64,000 nucleotides of DNA from Heterostelium multicystogenum (lineage: Eukaryota; Evosea; Eumycetozoa; Acytosteliales; Acytosteliaceae), in the NCBI GenBank assembly GCA_003667245.1, contig RCNN01000056.1, forward strand, positions 40,054 through 104,053, given 5' to 3'. The notes under the pieces were generated by a model. The model ran no database searches. It was not told where the DNA came from and saw only the letters and a list, made by a program, of their open reading frames with translations. Shown here in pieces: positions 1-10,196 of this stretch. Position 1 is the stretch's first letter; every line of letters begins with the position of its first letter. The translations under genes and the position numbers were made by a program.

Positions 1-3000
1 GAAGGATTGCATCATCCACTGATGGCTTTGATTGATTATAGAGTTATCGTTTGGTAGCCATGTCACTGTTACCTATTACCGGTGAAACTATTGTATATGG
101 TAGTAGTGATGGTGGTATCACTGTACATAGCGACAACGAACTTTTCAATCAAAAGATGAAGAAATCTGCATCTATTTTGAATATCAAGGGACACATTGTT
201 GGTCGTGATAATCCTAAACTGCTTCATTCTTGTGGTGACATTGAAGGTCATATTGGATCAGATGGAAACTTTTATTTGTTAGACTTTGCACGTGTATTCC
301 CACCCATTGTAAAAAATCAATGATAATGGACCACAAGTCATCTTTATGAAATGATTAGAGTAAGTTTAGCAAAAATAATCAAAAGTGGTGATTTAGTACT
401 TAATTCTGAATCTTAATGTAGCCTGAATTGTAAAATCTAATCATAAACCATTATCATCAGATGCCCTGACAGGATGGGGTAAATTCGATTCGAACGCAAA
501 CTGAACACAATTACGAAGTTAAAGAAGCATCCTATCGATGTTTTTACAGGTTATACCAAGGTTTATCAAATATTTAGATAGTTTAGAAGTTTGTGAAAAG
601 AGAGAGTTGCATCTTGCTCAAGAGTTGCATCGTGTTGGTATCAATTGTAGATATCTTGGTTTGATTAGAAGAGAAATTGGATGCTCTTCTTTAAAAAAAT
701 TGTTGCTTGGCGAGATCTTAGCACGTACAATGAAGTCGGAAATCATGGCTTTGTTTAGAGGAAGATGAAGACTGCCGACACACCATCTGAAGAGCCATTC
801 AAGGAGGTAGTTGTCCAGTACTTGAACACCATATTCAAATATGAAAAATACACCAAAAGGAAAGATATGGCCTGCGTCTCTTAAATCATCAATCTCCAAG
901 AAATTCATGGGTGCCTTCCAGATTGTTCCTGCTAACCGTGAGGTCATCACATTCGAATCAATTCAAAACAAAAAGTTTGATGAGGAGGCGATTAAACGTT
1001 ATATTCGCGCCAGTGAGTTGGAAGAGGAAGAGATGTTGTAGATGATGTCGATGTCCAGGCCAGTAATGAAGCGTTTCAATCAAGTTGACTGGTGTAGGTT
1101 TGACAAGCGTGCCATGAAAGAGTTGCTTAAAAAGGGACGGTATCATTCGTTTGGTGCAGTCTGATGTCAAGAGAATGAAGGCTAAGGTCAAAGCACATCA
1201 TTTGGTAGAGTTTTGCCGAAGGTATGGTTCTCTGGGATGAGGCAAAGAAAGAACGTAAGATGAACATCCTACCACAACCCAATTCCACCACACCTGGAAA
1301 TGATCCAGAGAGTAGTGATCGTATCGCTGAGCGTTTGATGGTGCTTGCCGATGACCATTTCCGTTCTGCACTCTCTGTTTCTCCACATTCAGGTGAGGTG
1401 TCTGCTAACTGGGCGTTAATGTTAGTCGAGCGTGCCAGAATGAACAGAATCAGCAACCCAATGGAAGCATATTTCCATTACCATGCAGCAGAGGAGAAAT
1501 TGAGAACTAGCGTATGTGACGGTGGTAAGCCAAAGATCACTCTCGACAACGTACTGCTCGAGTATGCAGAGTTTTTGTGCATCTGGGGTACCCATAGTCA
1601 TTTAGAACTCGATATGAACGAAGCAAATGGTTTGCGTGGAAAATTGTTCACTCGTGCCAATCGTAAGATATACGAAGCAATCGAAATCAATCCTTCAAAA
1701 TTCACTGTTGTGCTCCAAAAAAGCCAAGTTTTTGGAGAAGGGATTCCACGACTCAATCAGTTTCAAAGAGGCTGCAGCTTATTATGCTGGAGCATCTACT
1801 ATACTTAACTGCTTGATCCAAAGCTTTGAGAAGCTGCCCCCATCCTACTATCGCGAGATTGCTGAGGCCATCACACAGAATCTCTCACCTTATGAGTTGA
1901 TGATGAAAGAGAAAGAAGTAGCCGAAGCACCAGATTTAATTCACCGTTCCCTCGATGATACTGTTGGACACAAGTCATCTATTTCAAAACGAAAGGATGA
2001 AGAGGAGATCCAAAAGATTCTGGAAACCGATCCATTTGCTATCATTCGTATTGAAATGGGATGTGTCTACATTCGTTATGCTTATCTCTCACATGTCTAT
2101 GGTATCATGTGTTCAAAGCGTAATCACACTAAAATGGCCAGTATCAAGCTTCTCAAAAAGTCAGGTTCTCTGTTCCAAAAGGGTATAGATCTCGACCCAT
2201 ATAATCGTGATGTACTTGTGGATCATATCAAGAAGTTTACATCATCCAGCCAATTTGTAGAGTTTTACCAGACTGCTATTGGATGCCCATCCATTCTTGA
2301 TTTTGTTGAGGATCGTCTCCTCCGTATTGCGCATATGTCCCTCAAGAATTGCTCTCACTTGCCCATTGAGTTTATCGAAGGAATCATCGAGTACTCACCC
2401 AAGGTTAAGATGTTGATTCTTGATGGTTGCACACAGATCACGGATTCAACTATCGAGTTGATTGTCAAGAAATTGCCACATCTTGAAACACTCAGTCTAA
2501 GCGATTGTGTCAAAGTGACAACCATCATTCCAAATTCAGTCTTGAAGGAGTACACTGCAGATCGTGCTAATTCAAATTTACTTACAGCTCATGGTCATCA
2601 CAGTTCTGGTTCACTTGTAGACCACTATGAAAAGGAAAAGAAATGTATTTTGACCGTCACCATCGTATTTCCAACTCTAGTCCAATTCAACCAAATGTTT
2701 TAATGAGTTCTCTAAATAACATTTTGATGGCGTCTGCAATCTCACCACAAGCATCAATTCCTGTCAAGCCACTGACATTCTCCAGAATCTCAACCTCAAC
2801 AAATGTAGATCAATCACCGATGAAAAGATCATTGCAATTGCCACCATGCAGCTCCCACTTGTTAATATTTACCTCAAGAAATGTAACATCACTGATAATG
2901 CCATTATTCAATTGACCCAAAACTGTCCAAAGATCGCAACTCTCCAGCTCACTGGTTGTAAGAATCTTGGTGATGCCAGTGTCAATGCCATCGCCGTCAA

Positions 3001-4121
3001 CTGTCTTGGACTACGTGAGTTAAGAATGAAGCGTTGTCCATTAGTCACCTCCAAACTCTATTGACAAGATGTTTAGATTACTCCACAATATCCATATTAT
3101 ATCACTAGCAGAGTCTCCAATGGCTGTCACCGATAATACTTTGCGTCTCATGGGCAAATACTGTACAGAAATTCAATGTGTCAATGTCTCGCACAACAAT
3201 ATTATCACTGATGTTGGTTTAGTCAATCTTGTGAAATTCACTACCACTATTCAAGAGTTGAACATCTCGCAATGTGTCAATATCACAGACATTGGTATTC
3301 AACATATCGCTCAAGCTTGCAATAAGCTCCGTATTCTTAGAATGTCTGGTCTGAACAATGTTACTTCACTCAAGCCAATTGGAAAGAATTGTGCAGATTT
3401 AGTCGAACTCGACATCTCAGAGTGCCACAAGATCTCTTCAGATCTTGGATATATCACCAAAGGATGTCCAAAGCTAACAAGTTTCAAACTCCGTCGTTGC
3501 TATGGTCTTCAAGATGTATCATTGCTCAGCGAAGATGGTGAGATTCACGCAATGTCCAAACTCTCTGTTCTCGATTGGAGCTATGGTAATATTGAGTTCC
3601 AGACTATTCATTCAATAACCCACTCTTGTAATCTTTGACCTCCCTTAAATATCTCTTACTGCAAGAGTCTCACTGACACCTCCATCGAGAGAATCGCCTC
3701 ATCGCTCTCCACTTTGAAAAAGTTAAAGATGGATTCCGTTGTAAATATCTCTGATGAGAGTATAAAAGCATTGTCAGAAGCACCAATTGCATCCTCAATT
3801 GAAGTTCTCTCACTTGTTGGTTGTAGAAAGATTAGTGACACAGCTGCTCAGTACATTCTCAGATTCCACAATCTTAAGAAATTGTCTTTGGGTGGTTGTT
3901 TAATGACTACAACAGGTGTAGAGACTATTGCTGCTGAGTCATTTGAATTGGTAAAGATCAGTATCCGTAATTGTCTAAATATTAACCCAGCCACACTCAA
4001 AGAAAACATCCACATATACATATTGATACAACTCAAAAAGATAATGCCTTTTTCTCTGAATAATCTATTTATAATAAACAATATTAGGCTGAGGCAACTA
4101 GATTTCTATTATAATTATTAG
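1..4121 (+). CDS. CLU-central / TPR / leucine-rich-repeat protein, 5' end outside window
   Basis: The first 300 bases encode the end of a CLU (clustered mitochondria) domain, with HSCGDIEGH and YLLDFARVFPP. About 540-770 continues the CLU-central region (RVGINCRYLG). A helical TPR-like region follows at about 1220-2350, then Cys-containing leucine-rich repeats (LILDGCTQITDSTIELIVKK and similar) to about 4000. The gene begins upstream of the window. The frame changes at about position 41 (a G missing in GATTATAGAG), several times between 320 and 1220, in the A6 run near 1720, and again near 2650, 2900, 3065 and 3640. At least two changes sit in short homopolymers, so sequencing error is likely, but the density is high and real decay is possible. 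CLU proteins act in mitochondrial distribution and mRNA binding; the LRR fusion suggests an adaptor role (inference). The stop at 4119 may itself be reached in a wrong frame. Confidence 0.72.
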
Positions 4122-4520
4122 TCTTAAATACAATTGTATTAGACACAAGGGGGATATCTGCTTTATTCTACAAATACCATCGAGGATACTTTTTTTTTTT
4201 TAATAAACTTTTTTTTTTTGTTATAACCATACAGTTGTTTATTTAAGGTAGGGTTTAGAAGCCTACAGATTTCTTTTTACAACCACAGGCCGGTTGTGAT
4301 GACCATCATTTTATAGAGGCATGACTACCTATTATTATTTGGAGCAAGGTGTTTTAACAGTGGACTGTTAAGTATTTCGAAGCGACAGAAGATTTTAAGA
4401 GTACACCAATGGTTTACGTAGTTGAGGGCTTCGTTTGTCAATTTACATATTCTTCATGGCGGGATGGTATCATACAGACTTGAAAGTACGTGGGTTCACT
4501 GGAAGTGTATGGGGAAAAAC
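4122..4520. other. Intergenic spacer, AT-rich with poly(T) runs
   Basis: No gene is visible. It holds two T runs (about 4190-4220) and a small inverted repeat ACAACC/GGTTGT near 4280-4300. Confidence 0.6.
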
Positions 4521-4594
4521 TGGAAAACCCGGGATTCGAACCCACGACCCAAGGCGTCACAAGCAGACTACCATACCACATCAGGTATTCTGCC
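4521..4594 (-). pseudogene. tRNA-like sequence, degenerate (Pol III box A/B-like)
   Basis: On the minus strand a 74-nt stretch has tRNA size. It carries a canonical B box (GGGTTCGAATCCC), an A-box-like TACCTGATGTGG, a partly paired acceptor (GGCAGAA with GTTTTCC) and a T5 terminator directly downstream (AAAAA at 4515-4519 on the plus strand). The D stem is weak and the anticodon stem does not pair convincingly, so the anticodon is unclear (TGT or GTG are possible). It is most likely a decayed tRNA gene or a tRNA-derived SINE head. A sequence error could also have damaged a real tRNA gene. Confidence 0.45.
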
Positions 4595-4605
4595 TTGAGC
4601 GTCAG

Positions 4606-4609
<4 letters not shown>

Positions 4610-4639
<30 letters not shown>
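4610..4639. repeat. Poly(T)30 run (poly(A) on minus strand)
   Basis: An uninterrupted 30-base T run. On the minus strand it is an A30 tract ending 15 bases before the tRNA-like sequence, and could be the tail of a short retroposed insertion. Confidence 0.8.
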
Positions 4640-4642
<3 letters not shown>

Positions 4643-4658
4643 CATCCAGTGGATCATA

Positions 4659-4766
4659 ATTTATTACTTAAATAATAAATGGTGAGGGTCAGAACCTCAC
4701 AGTGTACCATATATATATATATTTCACGACACAAAGGGACAGTCGTGATTGTCCGAAATATATATA
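4659..4766. other. Three consecutive stem-loops
   Basis: Perfect inverted repeats follow each other. ATTTATTA/TAATAAAT lies at 4659-4680. GTGAGG/CCTCAC lies at 4682-4700 with a 7-nt loop. TATATATATTTC/GAAATATATATA lies at 4714-4766 and encloses an inner CACGAC/GTCGTG pair (4725-4747) and an alternative GGACA/TGTCC pair. The element sits between the A30 tract and the 3' tail of the retrotransposon. It could be a small structured RNA, a short SINE-like insertion, or chance folding of AT-rich DNA. No known RNA family was recognised. Confidence 0.45.
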
Positions 4767-4849
4767 TTTTTTTTTTTTTTCATTTTTCCCGTTTTCCTGT
4801 TTTTTTTTTTTTTTTTTTTTTTGTTTTGTATTCATATCCAAATGAAATA

Positions 4850-7800
4850 TTAATCTATAAATGAACGCGGGAGCGCCAGATTGGGGATATCGCAACCAGA
4901 GATGGTGAAAATGTTCCAGTCTTTTTTGAACTCATTGATAGCAACGGTGGTGGCTGGTTCAGCAGTGCCTTTGGAAGTCAGCGATAAACAGAGCTTATGG
5001 TAATTTATTGCAACCAAGTTTTTATAATACTTGCTTGACAACTTAGGAATGTTAGTGAAGTCAAGTGTCTTATCACCATACAGATTGTTGGACACCACTC
5101 TCCATATGGCTCTGATTATGCACGCGGTTAAATGCAGAAACGGCAGTTTGGTTCTCTTACCTGATTTGGTATTTATAAAAGAGATGTTAGAGATAGACCA
5201 GTTTAGGAGATTGTAACCGCAATATCTTCTATATTGATTCTTGATTTTTGATAGTAAAGTTAACCCAAAAAGAGCAATGCAACCAAAGAAATAATGGTCA
5301 TATGGCTTTGAGTCTATTGAAAGACCACACAGGACACAGTTATGCTCTTCCCTGAGATGGTTAATGGGGAGAGCGTGGGCGAAGAAACGGAATATAACGT
5401 CCCGACAGGCCGGACCTTTGATTTTGGCTATGTTCTTGAACTGCTCATCAAAAGAGAATCTAGTCAGCAGGGAAATGGTACTTTGACCATCAGTTCTTCT
5501 GATGTAAGGATGATCCTTCTTAAACAACTTCCCGTAGATTTCACTGAGGCTAGGGAGTTCATTGCTTGGGAGGCGTATAGGGGAACCATGTCGCGTGTTG
5601 GAGGCTAGTTTGTCTCTAAACTCAAGCCAGGGAAGATAATAAGACTTAACGACGATGGGAAGGTCATCAACGTTGATTTTGTAGGCCTTGAGGTCGGCCA
5701 CGAGGTTTTTCCAATTTTTGAAATAACCAAAGTTTTTGTCCGAACCAAGGACTCTGTTGAAAACCCATATTTTATAGGCCTTCGATCTGAGCCTAAGGTC
5801 AAAGAGGTTAAAACCACCAACCTCCCAAGGGAAGCAAGACCGGTCGGAGGCCATTAAAGTTATGAAATTTGAAGATACAATCCTAGAGGAAGAGAAAAAC
5901 CAATTAATCAGTTTGTTTAATTTTGTAAAATCTTCGTCCGACGGAGACTCCAGGTAGAGATGATAGAAGAGCTTAGGCAAAACATATGAGTTAATGATGG
6001 CCGACCTAGCCCTAAGGGTTAGTGAAGGTCTTTTGAATAGGGAGACATCAGCTTTGATTTGATTAATGAGAGTACTTAGCTTAGATTCGTGACCTTTGGA
6101 CCCAAACATCACCCCAAGGTAGCGCTCATTGGTAGTGGAGACAGGGAAAGGCGACATGGATACATCAATACCATTGAGAGGGATAACTGTACACTTGGAT
6201 GGGTTGATCCTAGCAGATGTGGCTAGTTTAAATTTATCAAACCAACCAAGCACCAGGTCGAGTTCTTCGAAAGAGGAGTTGAGGGAGGCGGTGTCGTCTG
6301 CGAATTGGAGGAGCTTCACAAGGTCAACAACCGAGGGAGGACCAATACGCCTTGTTGGAGATGGGCCGGACTTAAGACCGACAATATTCTTGTCAGCCAG
6401 AATGGCTCTAGCCAGGGCCTCAATGACCAAAACAAAAAGGGAGGCTGATATCGGGTCACCTTGTTTGGTGCCTCTATTGATTTTGAAGAAGTCTGTTGGA
6501 AACCCATTAACTAAGACATTAGCAAGCGAGTTTCTGAGCATGGCCATAATGAGCTTAACGAATGGAGCAGGTATCTTAACATGGTGCAGCACTCTTTCAA
6601 TGGAGTCATGAGTGACAGAGTCAAAAGCCTTAAGCAAGTCAAAAAGGGTAATGATGGCCTGTATATTTCCCTGCTTAGCAGCCTCAATGATTTCTTTTAG
6701 GAGTATAGTATTATCATGAATAAGTCTACCTGGGACGAATCCATTTTGGAACACATTGATTACTGCGTGCAGCACAGGTTCCAGCCTTTTGGTGACTATT
6801 TTACTCAACAGTTTGTAGTCAACATTAAGGAGAGTGATAGGCCGCCGGTTATCAATGCTAAGCTTGTCACCTTTCTTAAAAATGGTGGTAATAGATCCCA
6901 TCTTAAACCTGTCCGGCATGGACTCAGGAGATTTGAGTAGGTCATTGAAAACACCAGTAAGAACGGGCGAGAGAACTTCCGAGAATGAGGAGTAGAAGGC
7001 ACCTGTAAGACCGTCAGGCCCTGGCGACTTGGAAGGATCTGTAGACCGAATTGCTTCCATAACCTCATCTACCGATATTGGCTGACAGCGGAATAATTGG
7101 GAAACATGAGGTTCAATAATCCAGTGTTTCAGCAGTTCATCGTGAACCGAAGAGTCACAATCCGCCTCGGTGTATAAGTTCTTGTAATAAGTAAAGAAGG
7201 CATCACTAACTTCAAGAGGCTGGTTAACCACTGAGCCGGTTGCAGGATGCCTGATTTCGCCTATAGGAGGCTCAGACATTCTTCTCTTTAGGGCACGGGT
7301 GAGGGACAATGAGGGGTGTTCGCCAGATATTAGATCATCATTAAATCTGGCACAGTACAACATATTCTTTTTCTCTATCAAGTCATCAAGTTCTGCTTTT
7401 ATGGAGCAGTACTCTTCTGAGGCGGGAGGAAGCTCAGAGAGCCTCATATTTAAATGGTGAATGCTATTAATAGTGGATCTCTGTACAATCTTTTGAAGTT
7501 TAGCAATAGATTTCGCCAACTTACTTTTGACGCTGAGCCACCTGTTACAGGACCACTCAGCGTTACCATTAGATAAAAAGCCTGTAACATATGTCCTAAC
7601 CTTGCTATCAGAGAGGACATTTTTGTCAAGTACCCATCTTTTACCACACTTGATTGGAGGTTCAAGCCTAAGCGAGCGCAAGATGATAGGGCAGTGATCA
7701 GATTTGGTGTGATTGAGCCTGGACAAGACAGAGCCTTGACACATGCTTCTGTTGACATAGAGTCTGTCAAGTCTGCGGCTGACTTCCTTGGGGAGTCCAT

Positions 7801-8387
7801 GAATGGAGCACTTCCAAGTAGATAAGTTAGTCGCAGCACCAGTGTCAACTAAACCATGGTAGGAAGCAATGGACTCAACAAGGAAAGACAATTCGTCATG
7901 ATCATTATCAACCGACCACATGGGATCAGAAGGGGAAAGAGAGTTGAAATCGCCAGCTATGACATCGATTTTGTGGTCAAACAAGACGTCCAAGCTAGCC
8001 AGTTTTTCAGCAAAACTATTTCTGCAGGCAAGAGTAGCAGGAGCATAGATTGCCAGGATATTAAGGGAGTGACCAGAGTGGGAAGCGCTAACTAAGAGGT
8101 AGCGACCATCAGGGTCAGAAGCCAGTAACTTGAGGGTAGAAGACCCTCCTAGTCTGGAAGTTTTAACTACAGCGACGCCTGTACCTCTACCATTAGCGGT
8201 GAGGACAATACGATCTTTGTAGTTGTTAAGGAGGCAATGATTACTAGCCTCACCGTTGAGTTCGGTGAGTACTGCGTAATCACAGCCAAAGGAGTCCAGG
8301 TGTTTTTTTAACGGTGCTGGAGGAATCAGGCTGCGAGGCCCCCTGGACATTCCATACAGCAACGGTGACCTTCGACGGGTAACTCAT
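4850..8387 (-). CDS. Retrotransposon ORF2: APE endonuclease, reverse transcriptase, Cys/His C-terminus
   Basis: The N-terminal apurinic-like endonuclease shows VAVWNVQG, then LTELNG, VIAGDFNSL (about residue 144), RRLDRLYVNR and SDHCPI. The reverse transcriptase follows, with FKKGD, the NRRPITLLNVDYKLLSK block, the FADD catalytic box (about residue 695) and RYLGVMFG. A CVLCG...HYFFGC motif near residue 1015 matches the usual C-terminal Cys/His motif of such elements. The best start is the ATG at 8387-8385, whose A precedes the ORF1 stop as ATGA. From there the frame stays open only to an A7 run near 8310, after which one base must be dropped; with that, the product is 1178 aa. The protein nicks target DNA and copies the element RNA by target-primed reverse transcription. 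Confidence 0.93.
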
Positions 8388-9571
8388 TGGGAAGGAGTCT
8401 TTTTCCTAGTGAGCAGGGGTTTATTCCTCTTCACCTGATGCTTCACATCAGCAGGAGTAGAGGTTGGTATTACCCTTTTACTAGAATCCTTGTAGGGGGT
8501 AGCAGCCAGAGGACATAAGGGATCAGCCTCCACATCGCTAGAGCAAGACTCATCAGAGTTGTCCAAGTCCAGACCAGTGTCGCAAGACACCGGAATGGCC
8601 GAATATACTCCCGAGGAGGTAGGACTGACAGATGGAAGAGAGACATTACTAGAGTGGTACACTACCACATCGGAAGCGGCAGAAGATTGAGAGACAGTTA
8701 TAGGAGAAGAGGCAGTCCCCGTGACTGGGGCACCAGAAGTGGATGAGATGACAGAGGAGACGGACTCCGCTGCGGCAACCGGAAAGTCAGGTGTTAGATT
8801 AGAACCACGAGGGGCCATCTCAGAGGAGATACTAAGCTCAACCGCCGATGTATCCATAACATCTTGGAGGTCAGAGGGTGAGTTACTGCCGCGGTCATCA
8901 ACAGCCACAGCTGGTACTTTGTTAGTGGTATTCAATTTGCCTCCGGCACCAGGTCCTTTAGCCTGGACAGCGACAGTCGTAGAAGTACCTTTGGATTTAA
9001 CGTGGGGCTGGAACTTTATGATTCTAACCCTAAAGTAATCTTTATATTCGCCCAAGGCCATTGCAGTCTCGGCACTAGGGCAAACAGAAGCTCTGTCGAA
9101 AAGAGCCGTGATGAATACCTTGTCCTTAACCCTGGCAAAGGAGTAACAGACAGGAATAGCATCAAAATCATTGAGGTTATCCAGTACGAAGTCCTCAGAG
9201 TCAGTCTCCAAGTACAGATGGAGGTAGTGGTGGGACGGGAAGAAGATTTCAGGCTTGCAAGAGGGGACTTCGAAGTTCGTTTCTCTGAAATCGTAAAAAC
9301 TTTTGCAGTTTTCAGAGAAACTTTTTTTCTCCATTTTGGCAACAACCGTGACACCTTTCGAGCTTCCAGCCTTACTGTTGATAGGCCTGGGATCAACAAG
9401 GAACGACCTCAACTTGTCGAGGATACCGGTGTTGTATGAGCCAGCGTTCCTGAAGTAGACTCTCACCATGACATAATCAGGAATGAAGAGCTGCTTGTGA
9501 GTGCCAAGGAAGCGAGCTTTGGGCTTGATGGAATCAAAGAGCTTTGCGAAATTAAGCCCCTCAGATCCCAT
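8384..9571 (-). CDS. Retrotransposon ORF1 protein
   Basis: The open frame extends upstream to 9712, but the first convincing start is the ATG at 9571 (MGSEGLNFAKLF), giving about 395 aa. The N-terminal half is globular with mixed charge. The C-terminal half is rich in Ser, Thr, Pro and Val, and the last 20 residues are strongly basic (KRNKPLLTRKK), as expected for nucleic-acid binding. No CCHC zinc knuckle is visible. The stop (TGA 8386-8384) overlaps the ORF2 start as ATGA, which suggests stop-restart translation of ORF2. By position it should be the RNP-forming ORF1 protein; the family cannot be named from sequence alone. Confidence 0.8.
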   Translation of the reverse strand: MGSEGLNFAKLFDSIKPKARFLGTHKQLFIPDYVMVRVYFRNAGSYNTGILDKLRSFLVDPRPINSKAGSSKGVTVVAKMEKKSFSENCKSFYDFRETNFEVPSCKPEIFFPSHHYLHLYLETDSEDFVLDNLNDFDAIPVCYSFARVKDKVFITALFDRASVCPSAETAMALGEYKDYFRVRIIKFQPHVKSKGTSTTVAVQAKGPGAGGKLNTTNKVPAVAVDDRGSNSPSDLQDVMDTSAVELSISSEMAPRGSNLTPDFPVAAAESVSSVISSTSGAPVTGTASSPITVSQSSAASDVVVYHSSNVSLPSVSPTSSGVYSAIPVSCDTGLDLDNSDESCSSDVEADPLCPLAATPYKDSSKRVIPTSTPADVKHQVKRNKPLLTRKKTPSQ

Positions 9572-9878
9572 TGTAAGTATAAGAATAACACTACCAAGGA
9601 TACACGAGGATACACCTTGGATACGCAGAAAGGATGAAGATTGATTGTGGATAGAAAGTAAGCAGATAGAGGATACAAATATTATATAAACCCGATGACC
9701 AAGCGAAAACAAATGAATCCAGCCTAGCTTGTCACTATAACACTAAAACAAGACTAACGCTACAAGGATGACAATAAATAGGAACAGATAATAACTTTAT
9801 ATGTATATATATATAAATCGGGCTCAGAAATTTTTAACTATAATGCGCGCAAAATGGTCTATCATTAGAAATATTCAA

Positions 9879-9951
9879 CGCCCAATGTGGGGCTCGAACC
9901 CACGACCACACGGTTAAGAGCCGTGCGCTCTACCGACTGAGCTAACCGGGC
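9879..9951 (-). tRNA. tRNA-Lys (anticodon CUU)
   Basis: The minus strand gives a 73-nt cloverleaf: acceptor GCCCGGT/ATTGGGC, D arm TAGCTCAGTCGGTAGAGC, anticodon stem CACGG/CCGTG around loop CTCTTAA (anticodon CTT) and T arm GTGGGTTCGAGCCCCAC. No intron. A T4 stretch lies about 30 nt downstream. The retrotransposon begins just beyond it. Confidence 0.95.
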
Positions 9952-10196
9952 TGTTGATGTTTTTTTGATCAATTTATTTTACAAATAATTATTCAGGATA
10001 ATATTTTAACTCTACACCAGAATTTCATTTTTTTATTGTTTAATTAATTTTAAATTTATAAAAAAATCAAATCTCCTGAGACTAGCTGGTAAATTTTTTA
10101 TGTTATTTTGACTTAGTTGTAAAAATATCCATTTTTTTAGAGGCCCTTTAAGTTGTAATTCCGATAGGGGTGTCAAATTTAATTTAATCAACTAAA

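Larger units (their letters stand above)
4767..9810 (-). mobile_element. TRE-like non-LTR retrotransposon, near full length
   Basis: The element runs on the minus strand: 5' leader (about 9810-9572), ORF1, ORF2 with endonuclease and reverse transcriptase, then an A-rich 3' tail seen as T23 (4800-4822) and T14 (4767-4780) on the plus strand. The 5' end lies roughly 70 bp downstream of the tRNA-Lys gene, in the same orientation. Dictyostelid TRE elements are known to integrate at fixed distances from tRNA genes; position 3' of the tRNA resembles TRE3-type targeting. Boundaries are approximate. A short TATATATA stretch at both ends could be a target-site duplication but is low-complexity. Both ORFs are nearly undamaged, which suggests a recent insertion. 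Confidence 0.82.

Noticed and set aside
4435..4675. Plus-strand frames reading GIRTHDP / NPGFEPTTQ
   Set aside because: These are translations of the tRNA-like sequence running into poly(T), a familiar artefact.
6129..6611. 160-codon plus-strand frame inside the retrotransposon
   Set aside because: It is the antisense shadow of the reverse transcriptase.
8300..8330. Programmed frameshift at the A7 run of ORF2
   Set aside because: The needed shift is +1, which does not fit the canonical -1 slippery heptamer, and other genes show the same homopolymer errors.
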